From Methylobacterium dankookense (lineage in GTDB: Bacteria; Pseudomonadota; Alphaproteobacteria; Rhizobiales; Beijerinckiaceae): a DNA stretch of 33,531 nucleotides. Numbering within the stretch: the first letter of the stretch is position 1; each line of letters begins with the position of its first letter. The stretch lies in the NCBI RefSeq assembly GCF_902141855.1, contig NZ_CABFVH010000053.1, positions 1 through 33,531 on the forward strand, read 5' to 3'. Under the pieces are notes generated by a model. The model saw only the letters and a list, made by a program, of their open reading frames with translations. It was not told the DNA's origin and did no database searches. The position numbers and the translations under genes were made by a program. Below, one piece after another: positions 13,449-22,700 of this stretch.

Positions 13449-14873
13449 TCACTCCGCGGGCTGGAGATGGCGGTCGGGATCGACCGCCGGGGCCGGGGTC
13501 ACGCCGGCGGCGCGGACCGGCAGGCCGGGCTCGAGGCCCGGCTCGCCCGGATGCGGCGCGTGCGCCATCAGCCGCAGGATGTAGAGGACGCCCATGCCGA
13601 ACACCGCGAAATAGACGAGCACGAAGGCGAGAAGGGAGGCCGCCACCGCGGGCGCCTGGAGCGGCGAGACGGAATCGGCGGTGCGCAGCAATCCGTAGAC
13701 CGTGTAGGGCTGGCGCCCGACCTCCGTGGTGATCCAGCCGGCCAGGACCGCGACGAAGCCCGCCGGGCCCATCGCCAGGGCCGCCCGGTGCAGCCAGGGC
13801 ATGGCGTAGAGCCGCCCCCTCAGGCGCGCCCACAGGCTCCACAGGCCGAGGCCCAGCATCGCGAAGCCGATGGCGACCATCACCCGGAACGACCAGAACA
13901 CGATCGGCACCGGCGGCCAGTCCTGCCGCGGCACGGTGTCGAGCCCCTTCAGCGGCGCGTTCAAGGAGTGCTTCAGGATGAGCGAGGACAGTTTCGGGAT
14001 CTCGATGGCGTAGCGCACCGTGGCCGCCTGCTCGTCGGGCAGGCCGAACAGCACGAGCGGCGCCCCGTCCGGATGGCTCTGGAAGTGGCCCTCCATGGCC
14101 ATCACCTTCACCGGCTGGTGCTCCAGCGTGTTCAGCCCGTGCGCGTCGCCGGCCAGGATCTGGAGCGGCGCCACGCAGGCGAGCATCCACATCGCCATCG
14201 AGAACATGGTGCGCGCGCCCGCATTGGCGCGGTCGCGCAGCAGGTGCCAGGCGCCGACCGCGCCGACCACGAGGGCGGTGGTGAGGTAGGCCGCCAGCAC
14301 CATGTGCACGAGGCGGTAGGGGAAGGACGGGTTGAAGACGATCGCCCACCAATCCGCCGGCACGAACTGCCCCTGCGCGTTGACGGCGTAGCCGGTGGGC
14401 GTCTGCATCCACGAGTTCACGGACAGGATCCAGAAGGCCGAGAAGCAGGTGCCCACCGCCACCATCAGGGTCGCGATGAAGTGCAGGCCGCGCCCGACCT
14501 TGTTCATGCCGAACAGCATCACCCCGAGGAAGCCCGCCTCGAGGAAGAAGGCGGAGAGCACCTCGTAGGCCATCATCGGCCCGAGGACCGGCCCGGTCTT
14601 ATCCGACCAGACCGACCAGTTGGTGCCGAACTGGTAGGACATCACGATGCCGGAGACGACGCCCATGGCGAAGGCCACGGCGAAGATCTTCAACCAGTAC
14701 TTGAAGAGGTTGAGGTAGACCTCCCGGCCCGTGAAGAGCCACAGCCCTTCGAGGACGGCGAGGTAGCTCGCCAGCCCGATCGAGAAGGCCGGGAACACGA
14801 TGTGGAAGGCCACCGTGAAGCCGAACTGCGCGCGGGCGAGCACGATGGCGTCGATGCCGGACAGGAGGTCCAT
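13449..14873 (-). CDS. cydA: Cytochrome bd ubiquinol oxidase subunit I (CioA-like)
   Basis: The 474-residue protein carries the three hemes of the bd oxidase. His24 (VAFHIVFPAFS) fits the high-spin heme b595 ligand; the histidine in PYRLVHMVLAAYL and the methionine in FWSFRVMVAIG fit the two heme b558 ligands. GRQPY and the segment after KHSLNAPLKGLD mark the quinol-binding loop, which is short, as in the cyanide-insensitive oxidase (CioA) group rather than the long-loop E. coli type. The start ATG is preceded by GAGGA. It heads an operon of four genes ending in a GbsR-type regulator. About 270 bases upstream are rich in inverted repeats. The oxidase likely serves at low oxygen or when aa3 oxidase is inhibited. 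Confidence 0.96.
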   Translation of the reverse strand: MDLLSGIDAIVLARAQFGFTVAFHIVFPAFSIGLASYLAVLEGLWLFTGREVYLNLFKYWLKIFAVAFAMGVVSGIVMSYQFGTNWSVWSDKTGPVLGPMMAYEVLSAFFLEAGFLGVMLFGMNKVGRGLHFIATLMVAVGTCFSAFWILSVNSWMQTPTGYAVNAQGQFVPADWWAIVFNPSFPYRLVHMVLAAYLTTALVVGAVGAWHLLRDRANAGARTMFSMAMWMLACVAPLQILAGDAHGLNTLEHQPVKVMAMEGHFQSHPDGAPLVLFGLPDEQAATVRYAIEIPKLSSLILKHSLNAPLKGLDTVPRQDWPPVPIVFWSFRVMVAIGFAMLGLGLWSLWARLRGRLYAMPWLHRAALAMGPAGFVAVLAGWITTEVGRQPYTVYGLLRTADSVSPLQAPAVAASLLAFVLVYFAVFGMGVLYILRLMAHAPHPGEPGLEPGLPVRAAGVTPAPAVDPDRHLQPAE

Positions 14874-14950
14874 GCCGATCCTCGCTCAAGGCGCCCCGGG
14901 AGCCGGAGGCGATGCCGGCTCGGCGGGAGCGCGCGTCACACCAACGACCG

Positions 14951-14988
14951 GGAGCCGGCTGCGATCACGACGGATCGCAGCCGGCTCC
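14951..14988 (-). promoter_or_regulatory. Perfect 16-base inverted repeat in the cydA leader region
   Basis: GGAGCCGGCTGCGATC (14951-14966) and its exact complement (14973-14988) flank a 6-base loop. It lies 78-115 bases before the cydA start and would form a very stable RNA hairpin if transcribed. No T-run follows on either strand, so an operator, an attenuator-like leader element or a dispersed palindrome are all possible. Confidence 0.55.
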
Positions 14989-14999
14989 AAGTCTCGTAA

Positions 15000-15033
15000 T
15001 TTCAGGAATGACTGAAAATTGCGAAGGCCGCAA
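15000..15033 (-). promoter_or_regulatory. Two adjacent small dyads upstream of cydA
   Basis: TTTCAG (15000-15005) and CTGAAA (15012-15017) form a dyad with a 6-base spacer. One base later TTGCG (15019-15023) and CGCAA (15029-15033) form a second with a 5-base spacer. They sit in the most AT-rich part of the region, 127-160 bases before cydA. The half-site spacing does not fit the FNR box (TTGAT, four bases, ATCAA). They are candidate sites for the operon's own regulator. Confidence 0.4.
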
Positions 15034-15105
15034 GTCGGGCATGGACGGCGTCGGCGCATGTCTGCCCGCAGCACCCGACCGGACGCTCGCCCGGTTCGGG
15101 TGGCT

Positions 15106-15140
15106 GGGACATGGATATGTCCCGGGGCCGGTGCCCCGGG
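15106..15140 (-). terminator. Tandem hairpins just after the Wza-like gene
   Basis: CCCGGGGC (15121-15128) and GCCCCGGG (15133-15140) form a perfect 8-base stem starting seven bases after the stop codon. GGGACAT (15106-15112) and ATGTCCC (15117-15123) form a perfect 7-base stem that shares three bases with the first, so the two are mutually exclusive in part. No T-run is present; Rho or end-protection may be involved. Confidence 0.5.
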
Positions 15141-15147
15141 CGAAGAC

Positions 15148-15720
15148 TCAGAAGAACCGCTCCTTCACGACGATCGTGTCGCCGGGGCGGACCGGATAGG
15201 TCATGGGCACGATGCCGGAGACGAGGCCGCCGGGGCCGTCGCGGGTCAGCACCGCGTAGTCGCGGGCCGCGCGCGGGCCGAAGCCGGCCGCGATCGCCAC
15301 CGCGCTCTCCACGGTCATGCCGTTGACGTAGGCGTACTGGCCCGAGGTCGTGACCTCGCCGAGGATGTAGAACGGGCGGTAGGTGTCGATCTCCACCGTC
15401 ACGTGCGGCTCGCGCACGTAGCCGGCGGCGAGCCGCGCCTCGATGGTGCGGGTGGCCTGCGCCGTGCTCTGGCCGCCGATGGCGACCGCGCCGATCAGGG
15501 GCATGGCGATCCGCCCCGCACCGTCGACCGCGTAAATGTTCGAGAGGTTGTCCTGGCCGAACACGATCACGCGCAGCTTGTCGCCGGCCGAGAGCGTGTA
15601 GCGTGTGCCGATCGAGCCGGTGCCGGTGGCGTCGAGGTCCGCGGTCCGGAAATCCGGCCGCAGGCATCCGCCGAGGGCGAGGCTGGTCGCGAGCGTCAGA
15701 AGGAGTGCGCGCCGGTTCAT
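15148..15720 (-). CDS. Polysaccharide export outer-membrane lipoprotein (short Wza-like)
   Basis: The 190-residue protein has a lipoprotein signal peptide ending in the lipobox LALGGC, with Cys19 as the lipid-bearing residue. It continues with a Poly_export domain (YTLSAGDKLRVIVFGQDNL to VTVEID) and one SLBB-type segment (YRPFYILGEVTTSGQYAYVNG) ending in YPVRPGDTIVVKERFF. E. coli Wza is about twice as long with a C-terminal membrane helix; this short form resembles GumB or ExoF-like exporters. It should form the periplasmic/outer-membrane exit for an exopolysaccharide. ATG 15720 is chosen over GTG 15723. The gene diverges from the Wzc-like gene, its likely partner, over 192 bases. Confidence 0.92.
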   Translation of the reverse strand: MNRRALLLTLATSLALGGCLRPDFRTADLDATGTGSIGTRYTLSAGDKLRVIVFGQDNLSNIYAVDGAGRIAMPLIGAVAIGGQSTAQATRTIEARLAAGYVREPHVTVEIDTYRPFYILGEVTTSGQYAYVNGMTVESAVAIAAGFGPRAARDYAVLTRDGPGGLVSGIVPMTYPVRPGDTIVVKERFF

Positions 15721-15912
15721 CACCTAGGCCGTGGTCAGGTCACCCGAATGCGGTCGGTGTAATCGGTTAGGGTTAATGAAGCCTCACCTCGGCCGGCGCC
15801 GTGTCCCGGAGCGGGCGGATCGGCCTTAACTCTCGGGCAACCTTAACGGTCTCTAATGCCCCGCGGCCGTCCCAGGGACGTGACCAGACTTCCCGGCGTT
15901 CCGAGGCCGTGC

Positions 15913-18192
15913 ATGACCGAGATCAGCCCCCGCGCGACCTATCCCGCCCGAATGCCGGCGCGGGAGGGGCTCAACCTCGCGCAGCTTCCGGCGGTGCTGC
16001 GCCGGTCCTGGGCCTGGATCGCCGTGCCGACGCTCGCCGCAGCCCTCGCCGCGGGGGTGTTCGTGCAGGTGGTGGCGCCCCGCTATACCGGCGCGGCCCA
16101 GGTGCTCCTGGAGAGCCGCGAGGCCGCCTTCGCCCGCACCGCGCAGGAGCGCTCCGACCAGGTCACGCCCCCCGACGAGCAGGCGGTGGCGAGCCAGGTC
16201 CAGGTGATGATGTCGCGCGACCTCGCCCGCGAGGCGATCCGCCGGCTGAAGCTCGTGGGCAACCCGGAATTCGATCCCTCCGCCGGCGAGGCGGGACCGG
16301 TGAAGCAGGTGCTGATGCTGCTCGGCATCGCCCCGAACCCCCTCGACCGCCCGGCCGAGGACCGGGTGCTCGACAATTACTTCGACCGGCTGCTGGTCTT
16401 CCCGGCCGGCAAGTCGCGCATCATCTCGGTGGAGTTCCGCTCGCGCGACGCGGATCTCGCCGCCGCGGGCGCCAACACCGTGGCCGAGCTCTACCTCTCC
16501 TCGCTGGAGGCGGCCAAGGTCGACACCGCCCGCTACGCCTCGACCTGGCTCGGCGGCAACATCGAGTCGCTGCGCAAGCGCGTGGCCGAGGCCGAGGCCA
16601 AGGTCGAGAGCTTCCGGGCCCGCAACGGCCTCGTGTCGGCGCCGGGCACCACCGGCCAGCCGCTCACCGCCCAGCAGCTCGGCGAGCTCTCGACGCAGCT
16701 CTCCCAGGCGCGCACCATCCAGGCCGACCTCGCCGGCCGGCTGAAGGCGATCAAGGAGATGATCAAGGACGGCCGCGCCTTCGAGATCCCGGACGTGGCC
16801 AACAACGAGCTGGTGCGCCGCACGGTGGAGAACCGGATCGCGGTGCGCGCGCAGCTCGCCCTCGAATCGCGCACGCTGCTGCCGGCGCATCCGCGCATCA
16901 AGGAGCTGACGGCGCAGGTCACCGATCTCGACCAGCAGATCAAGGCCGCGGCCGAGCGCATCGTGCGCACGATGGAGAACGATCAGCGCATCGCGGGCGC
17001 CCGGGTCGAGAGCCTCAAGGCGGCCGTCGACGGCCAGCGCGAGGTCGTCGTCAAGGGCAATGCCAGCGAGATCGAGCTCCGGGCGCTGGAGCGCGAGGCC
17101 AAGGCCCAGCGCGAGCAGCTCGAATCCTATCTCGCCCGCTACCGCGAGGCCTCCGCCCGCGAGGCCGAGACCGCCTCGCCGGCCGATGCCCGCATCGTCT
17201 CCCGCGCGGTGCGGCCGGAACTGCCCTCCTTCCCGAAGAAGGTTCCGATCGTCGCCTTCGCCACCCTGCTCGCGCTGATGCTCTCGGCCGGCGCGGTGAT
17301 CGGGCGCCACCTCCTGGCCGATGCCGAGGGCGGACGCCACCCCGAGGACGGGTCGGAGGCCGAGCCGGCGCGCGCGCCGGCCTGGGCCGCGGGGCCTGAG
17401 CGCTTCGCCTATCCCGAGCCGCTGCCCCCGGGCCATTGGCCGGGCGAGGCGTCGGCCGCCGCTGCCGCCGCGCCGGTCGCCGAGGCGCCTGCCCTCCCCG
17501 CTGCTCCTGCCATCCCGAGCGCGGCCCCCGCCGCGGGCCAGGCCGCCCTGCCGCCCGCCGTGCCGCCTGCTACGCCCGCCCCGGCGCCGGAGCCGGCCGG
17601 CTTCGACCTCGGCCCGCTGATCGGCCGGCTGCAGGAGGGGCCGCGCCGCGGCGCCGGGCGTCTGGTCCTTGTGGTCGAGACGCCGGCCCAGGCCCGCGGC
17701 ACCGGGCTCTCCCATCCGCTCGCCGGCAGCCTCAGCGCGCTCGGCACCACCCTCGAGATCGATGTGAACGGCCCGGAATCCGAGGCCGAGGAGCCGGGCC
17801 TGACCGACCTCGTGGCCGGCGAGGCCGCCTTCGCCGAGGTGATCCAGCCGACGCGCGACCGGCGCCTGCAGCGCATCGCCACCGGCCGCTTCGAGACCGC
17901 GGCGCTGCTGGCCGAGCCCGAGGCGCTGGCGATCGCCCTGGAAGCGGCGTCCGAGGCCTATGACTGGGTGGTCTGCCGCCTGCGCCTCGTGCCGGGCCCG
18001 GTCGCCCTGGTGCCGGCCCTCGCCCGCCACGTGGACAGCGTGGTCCTCGCCTCGAACGCGTCGGCCGACGATCCGGAACTCGGCGACCTGTTCGGCCTCG
18101 CCGAGGATGCCGGCGCCGGCCAGGTGCTGGTCGCGCAGGACCGCCCGGCCCGCCGCCCCGAGCAGGAAGGCCTCCGTCTCACCGCGGCCTGA
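15913..18192 (+). CDS. Polysaccharide co-polymerase (Wzz/GumC type) with degenerate tyrosine-kinase-like domain
   Basis: The 759-residue protein has a Wzz domain with a first membrane helix (about 30-50), long periplasmic coiled-coil regions (about 190-430), and a second membrane helix after the FPKKVP motif (about 440-460). An Ala/Pro linker (about 475-563) leads to a cytoplasmic domain that follows the course of bacterial tyrosine kinases: LVLVVETP, then LSALGTTLEIDVNGP, then EEPGLTDLVAGEAAFAEVI and LQRIATG. The GKS/GKT of the Walker A loop is absent and no tyrosine cluster ends the chain, so it is probably a pseudokinase. Such proteins set chain length and work with Wza-type exporters. ATG 15913 follows GAGG by six bases; an earlier ATG at 15856 has no ribosome site. 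Confidence 0.9.
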   Translation: MTEISPRATYPARMPAREGLNLAQLPAVLRRSWAWIAVPTLAAALAAGVFVQVVAPRYTGAAQVLLESREAAFARTAQERSDQVTPPDEQAVASQVQVMMSRDLAREAIRRLKLVGNPEFDPSAGEAGPVKQVLMLLGIAPNPLDRPAEDRVLDNYFDRLLVFPAGKSRIISVEFRSRDADLAAAGANTVAELYLSSLEAAKVDTARYASTWLGGNIESLRKRVAEAEAKVESFRARNGLVSAPGTTGQPLTAQQLGELSTQLSQARTIQADLAGRLKAIKEMIKDGRAFEIPDVANNELVRRTVENRIAVRAQLALESRTLLPAHPRIKELTAQVTDLDQQIKAAAERIVRTMENDQRIAGARVESLKAAVDGQREVVVKGNASEIELRALEREAKAQREQLESYLARYREASAREAETASPADARIVSRAVRPELPSFPKKVPIVAFATLLALMLSAGAVIGRHLLADAEGGRHPEDGSEAEPARAPAWAAGPERFAYPEPLPPGHWPGEASAAAAAAPVAEAPALPAAPAIPSAAPAAGQAALPPAVPPATPAPAPEPAGFDLGPLIGRLQEGPRRGAGRLVLVVETPAQARGTGLSHPLAGSLSALGTTLEIDVNGPESEAEEPGLTDLVAGEAAFAEVIQPTRDRRLQRIATGRFETAALLAEPEALAIALEAASEAYDWVVCRLRLVPGPVALVPALARHVDSVVLASNASADDPELGDLFGLAEDAGAGQVLVAQDRPARRPEQEGLRLTAA

Positions 18193-18241
18193 GCCATCGG
18201 GGCTGCAACCTCGCGGGGCAGGCACGTCCGGATCGGGTATC

Positions 18242-18342
18242 CCCCCTTGCGGGGAGGGGTCAGGGGTGGGGGTGGTGCAGACGGCACCGCTCCGCTCGAT
18301 CCTGCGCCACCCCCCACCTCCGGCTCCTCCCCGCAAGGGGGA
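18242..18342. repeat. Large imperfect inverted repeat between convergent genes
   Basis: CCCCCTTGCGGGGAGG near 18242-18257 is repeated as its complement near 18326-18341, and GGGGTGGGGGTGG (18262-18274) is mirrored by a CCACCCCCCACC stretch at 18307-18318. This family, built on 'CCTCCCCGCAAGGGGGAGG', is common between genes in Hyphomicrobiales (recalled). Placed between the 3' ends of the Wzc-like and acyltransferase genes, it could end transcription in both directions. Confidence 0.7.
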
Positions 18343-18379
18343 GGAGAGGCCCGGTGTAAACTGAAGCGATTGATCGGCC

Positions 18380-19573
18380 TTAGCCCTTGAGCTTCGCCAG
18401 CCGGTCGCGCAGGCCCGCGAGGCGCGGGTCGCGCTTGATCCGGCGCTTGGCCCGGGTGAGCGCGGTCGCGGCGGCCCGGTAGGCGTGGCCGCGCAGGGTG
18501 ACCGCCAGGATCGGCCGCGCGATCTCGATGGTCTCGTCGCACACGCTCGCCTTGTAGCGCGCCTCGCCGATGCCGAGGTCGAGGCTGCGGCGGCCCCGCG
18601 CGGTCTGGTCGCGCACGAGGTGCTGCAGGAGCAGGTCGCCCGGGCTGCTGCGGGACACCTCCGGATCGGCGTCGAAGGAGGTGGTCATCCCGCTGAAGCG
18701 CGCGGCATCGACCGCGCCGGTGAAGGTGGCGAGCACCCGGCCCGTCGTCTCGGCCACCAGGGCATGGACCTCGATGGCCGGGTTCTCGCCCGCCGCCGCC
18801 CGGTCCAGGAAGGCGCGCACCGCGCCGTCGGCGAAGGGATCGCCGATCCCCATCGCCGCGAAGCGCGCGGCCTTCTGGGCGTGGAAGGCGGCGAGGAAGC
18901 GGGCGCGCTCCTCCGCCGTCCCGGCGCAGCGATAGGCGAGCGGCCCCACCGTCTCCACGAGGCGGCGCTCCTTGCTGCGCAGCTTCTTCCGGGCATCGCC
19001 CCCGAAGGCGCGGCGCACGCTCGCCTCGGGATCGGGGCCGAGCATCATGCCGTAGCCGTCGCTCGGGGCGGGGTCGGCGCCGAGCGCCAGGGGGTTGACC
19101 GCCCCGTCCCAGGTCCGGGGCTGGTTGCCGAGGTCGATCGCGTCGATGCCGGCCCGGCGCCCGGCCGCGCGCAGGGCGAGGCGCAGCTCCTCCGCCGGCA
19201 GGGCCGCCGCGTCGCGGCCGGAGAACAGCGGCAGGTGGTAGTTCGCATGGGCGCCCCCGATCACGGAGGCGATGGTGAGCCCGCCCCGGCGGCGCAGCAC
19301 CAGGGGCAGGAGGAGGCGCACCCGCTCGGCGGCGTCGCGCAGGATCAGGACCCGGCAGGTCTCGCCGGGGGCGAGGGCGGCCGCGAAGGCCGCGGCCCAG
19401 TCGAAGCGCTGATAGGGCGTGCCGAGCGCGCCGGGCAGCGCCTCCAGGGCGCGCCAGGGGGCTTCCGCCGCGGCGAGATCCGGCAGCACGTCCCCGCTCA
19501 GGGCGCCGGCCCGGGCGCGCCGCGCCGTCTGCCCGAGCGCGCCCCGCTTCGCCTCCTCGACGAGAACCGCCAT
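18380..19573 (-). CDS. GNAT-fold acyltransferase of the CelD/BcsL (FemAB-like) type
   Basis: The 397-residue protein matches the Acetyltransf_6 / CelD-type group found with cellulose and exopolysaccharide genes. Typical parts are TPYQRFDWAAAFAAALAPG near residue 50, the LPLVLRRRGGL strand, RKKLRSKERRL (a basic segment near 190), FHAQKAARFAAMG, and DLLLQHLVRDQTARG with SLDLGIGEARYKASVCDE near the end. Such enzymes are thought to attach acyl groups or amino acids to secreted polysaccharides or their lipid carriers, in the cytoplasm. ATG 19573 is preceded by GAGG at five bases. Convergent with the Wzc-like gene, it is likely part of the same envelope pathway. Substrate unknown. Confidence 0.8.
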   Translation of the reverse strand: MAVLVEEAKRGALGQTARRARAGALSGDVLPDLAAAEAPWRALEALPGALGTPYQRFDWAAAFAAALAPGETCRVLILRDAAERVRLLLPLVLRRRGGLTIASVIGGAHANYHLPLFSGRDAAALPAEELRLALRAAGRRAGIDAIDLGNQPRTWDGAVNPLALGADPAPSDGYGMMLGPDPEASVRRAFGGDARKKLRSKERRLVETVGPLAYRCAGTAEERARFLAAFHAQKAARFAAMGIGDPFADGAVRAFLDRAAAGENPAIEVHALVAETTGRVLATFTGAVDAARFSGMTTSFDADPEVSRSSPGDLLLQHLVRDQTARGRRSLDLGIGEARYKASVCDETIEIARPILAVTLRGHAYRAAATALTRAKRRIKRDPRLAGLRDRLAKLKG

Positions 19574-19661
19574 GACCACCTCGCCCGCCGCATCCGTCGC
19601 GCGAGACTCGGCGCGGGTGCCTAACCCGCGGTGTATGCCGCGCGGCGGCCTGCGGACGTGG

Positions 19662-19676
19662 GTAACGGAGCGTTAG
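19662..19676. promoter_or_regulatory. Weak CtrA-like site upstream of the acyltransferase gene
   Basis: GTAA, seven bases, TTAG fits six of eight positions of the alphaproteobacterial CtrA site TTAA-N7-TTAA. It lies about 90 bases before the start at 19573. The motif is short and this match is incomplete. Confidence 0.2.
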
Positions 19677-19755
19677 TGTGGTGTTGCCGGAGACGCCCGC
19701 CGCGCCTTCGCGCGGGTGGGCGCCGAGGCCGTCTCGCCACCGTTCGGCCTGTGCC

Positions 19756-19784
19756 CCGGTCGCGCGACCGGCCCGGATCCGGGC
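19756..19784 (-). terminator. Two back-to-back palindromes after the AMIN/TPR-like gene
   Basis: GCCCGGATCCGGGC (19771-19784) is a perfect palindrome directly after the stop codon, and CCGGTCGCGCGACCGG (19756-19771) is a perfect 16-base palindrome sharing one base with it. They would form strong consecutive hairpins at the mRNA 3' end. There is no T-run. Confidence 0.5.
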
Positions 19785-22700
19785 TCAGCCCGGCGGGGCG
19801 CCGGCCGATGCCTCGGCCCGGCTCTGGGGGCCCTCCCCCGCGGGCGCCGCCGGCCGGCCGCGCTCGGGCACCGCGGTCTCTGGATAGCGCTTGCGGTACT
19901 CGGCGAGGAAGGCGGCTAGCGTCTCGGCCTTGGAGGCGCGCTGCGCCACCTCGCGAAAGCCCGGCTGGCGGGTCGGGTTGGCGCCGGTGATCAGCGCGAA
20001 GGTGCGCGCATCCGCGCTCTCGGCCATGGTGTCGGAGAACTTGGCCTTCAGCCGCTCCAGCCCCATGCGCTCGTCGGCGAGGTCGTAGGCGATGCCGGCG
20101 CGAATCACGTCGGCGCGGGCCGCGTCGTCCAGCGGCCTGCCCGCGCGCCACACGTCCCCGAGCAGCGCCTCGTGCGCCTCGCCCGCCGCCCGCCAGCGCC
20201 GCGCGGCCCAGAGGATGTCGGCGCGCAGCCGCGCCACCTCCGGCCCGCTCTCGTCCTCGATCGTCTCCAGGGCGAGGTCGGTGCGGCTGAGATCGGACAG
20301 GGCGCGGGCGCGGATCAGGGCGCGGGCGCGGCGCAGCTCCGCCGGAAGCTCGGGCAGGTAGGTGGCGTCGATGGCCTGGAGCGCCTGGAGCGGCTTGCCG
20401 TCCATCAGCCGCACCGTGGCGAGCCGCGCCGCCACGCTCGACCGGGCCGGGCCGGTGAGGCGGTTGTCGACCTGGTATTGCAGCAGGTCGGCGGCGGAAT
20501 CGAGCAGGTCGAGGCCGACCAGCCGGTCGGCGAGGCGGCGCACGATCTCGTCGCCGCGCCGGCCAATCGGCGCGAATTCCTTGAAGTCGAAATAGAGCGC
20601 CACCGCGGCGATGCCGGAGAGGTGGTCGCCGCGTCCGGCGAGGTAGATGTCGTCGAACAGCCCCTGCGCCTCGGCGTTGAGGGTCCGCGTCGTCTCGGAG
20701 GCGGGCGACACCGCGGCGGCGCGGCGCGTGGCGGTGAAGGCCTCGCGGAAGCGCCCGGCGGCGGCGTAGCTGCGGGCGAGGCCGGCGACGATCGCCTCCT
20801 CGATGGGGCCGCCGTGCCAGGTCAGGCCCAGGCCCTCCAGCCGGGCGATGGCCGCGTCGGGCTTCAGCGCGCCGGTGCTCAGGGCGAGCAGGGTGTGGCG
20901 CAAGGCCGCCGCGGTGGCCACCGGCAAGGTGGGGCTGCGGCCGAGCCGCTCGTAGCTGTCCAGCGCCGCCACGGTCTGCCCGGTCAGCTCCTCGACGCGG
21001 GCCTTCACCAGGGCGAGCCTGTCCTTGATCTCGGGCTTGCGCTCGCGCCGGGCGGCGCGCTCCAGGCGCGTCACCGCCGCGTCGATGTCGCCGGTCTCGA
21101 TCGCCGACTCGGCGGCGGCCGCCATCACCTCGGCGTAGAGGTCGTCCGGCAGGCGCTCGGCCAGCGCCAGCGTCTTGCGGAACCCCGTCTCGGCGGCGCG
21201 CCATGCCCCGTCCCCGGCCTCGGCCGTTGCGCGCCAGAGCACGGCCTCGGGATCGCGGTCGAGCACGTCGCCGGTCAGCGCCTTGCGGGCCTCGGCGAAG
21301 CGTCCGGCCCGGGTCAGCGCGAGGCCGCGCAGGATCGCGGTGTCGCGCTGGGCGGCGAGCAGGGGATCGTCCGTGCTCGCGGTTTCCAGCGCCGCCAGCG
21401 CCTCGACCTCAAGCCGGTTGGCGAGCAGCGCCCGGGCATGGGCCATGCGCAGCGGGCCGCGCTCGCCGGGGGGCGCCTGCGCCGCCTCGGCGAAGAGGGC
21501 GCGCAGGCTCTCGCGGACATTGCCGCGCTTGGCGTTCTCCCAGGCCTCGCGGTCGATCGTGGGGGCGCCGGCCTCGGCGAGCGTCGCCTCCTCCCGGCGG
21601 GAGACCGAGGAGACCAGCAGACCGCCGTCGCGGGCGATCGTCACCCCGTCGAGGTCGGGCCGCACCGAGAGGTCGTCGGCGCCCGCCAGCACCGCGACGC
21701 CGAGGCGGCTCGGCAGCAGCTCGAAATCGACGAAGCGCTGGCGCTTGGGGATGCCGGCCGGGCGCCGGGGGCGGGAGGTGACCACTGCCACGCGGGCGCC
21801 GTCGAGGTCGATCCAGGTGGCGGAGCCGGGCCGGGGCAGGTCGACCGTCACGGCGCTGCGGCCCTCCGCGCCGGGCTGGCGGGCGGCGAGCAGCCCCTCG
21901 CTCGGGCTCAGGGACTCGCCCGCGGCGAGTTCCCAGCCCGCGCCCGAGCCGGTGGCGACCGGCGTGAGGTCGAGGAGCCGCCCCGGCGGCACCGCGAAGC
22001 GGACGAGCAGGAGCGGGCCGGCCCGGCGCGGCTCGCCGAGGGGCTTCAGGGCATCGGGGCCGGGCTGGGGAAGGAGGTTCTCCTCCGTCTCGAAGGCGAG
22101 GGTGGCGATGCCCGCCCGCTCGAACAGGGCGGCCGGCGGCAGGCTGCGGAAGGTGAAGACGAGGCCGTTGCCCGGCTGGCGCAGCGGCGCGTCGGGCTCC
22201 GGCGCGGGCCGCGCCTGCGCGCGCCCCTCCCCGGCCGGCCGCGCGTCCTTCCGGTCCGTCCCGGATTCGGGCCTCGGGTCGCCCCTGCGGTCGGAGGCCA
22301 GGTCGGCCTTCTGGTCCGCCTTCGCCTCCTTCGATTCCTTGGGCTCCTTCGGTGGGCCGGCCACGTCGATGAGGACGGCGTCGTCCTCGCGCTCCACCGC
22401 CACCGCGAAGCCCTCGGCGGGGGTGAGGACGAGGCTCGCCGAGCCCTCCTCCGTCTCGGCCGTCAGGGCGGCCAGGGCCGGCTTCGTCCGGCCGCGGGCC
22501 TCGGCGATGTCGAAGCTCCAGGGGCCGGCGACGCGCAGCCGCGTGGCCGCGCCCTCGCGCAGGGTCTCGGAGCGGGTGCCCGGCGGCAGGCGCAACGACA
22601 GCCGCGTCAGGGTCGGCAGATGCGAGAGCTCCACCGCGAGCGTGCGGCGGGCCGGCGGCGGGTTGCGCTGCTTCAGGGCCGCCTCGGCGGCGACCGCGCG

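Noticed and set aside
15019..15033. An FNR/FixK binding site before cydA
   Set aside because: The arms TTGCG and CGCAA have a five-base spacer and lack the TTGAT core, so the match is not good enough to name FNR.
15824..15847. Two CCTTAAC words before the Wzc-like gene as a CtrA site
   Set aside because: The TTAA words are separated by 13 bases, not the seven required.
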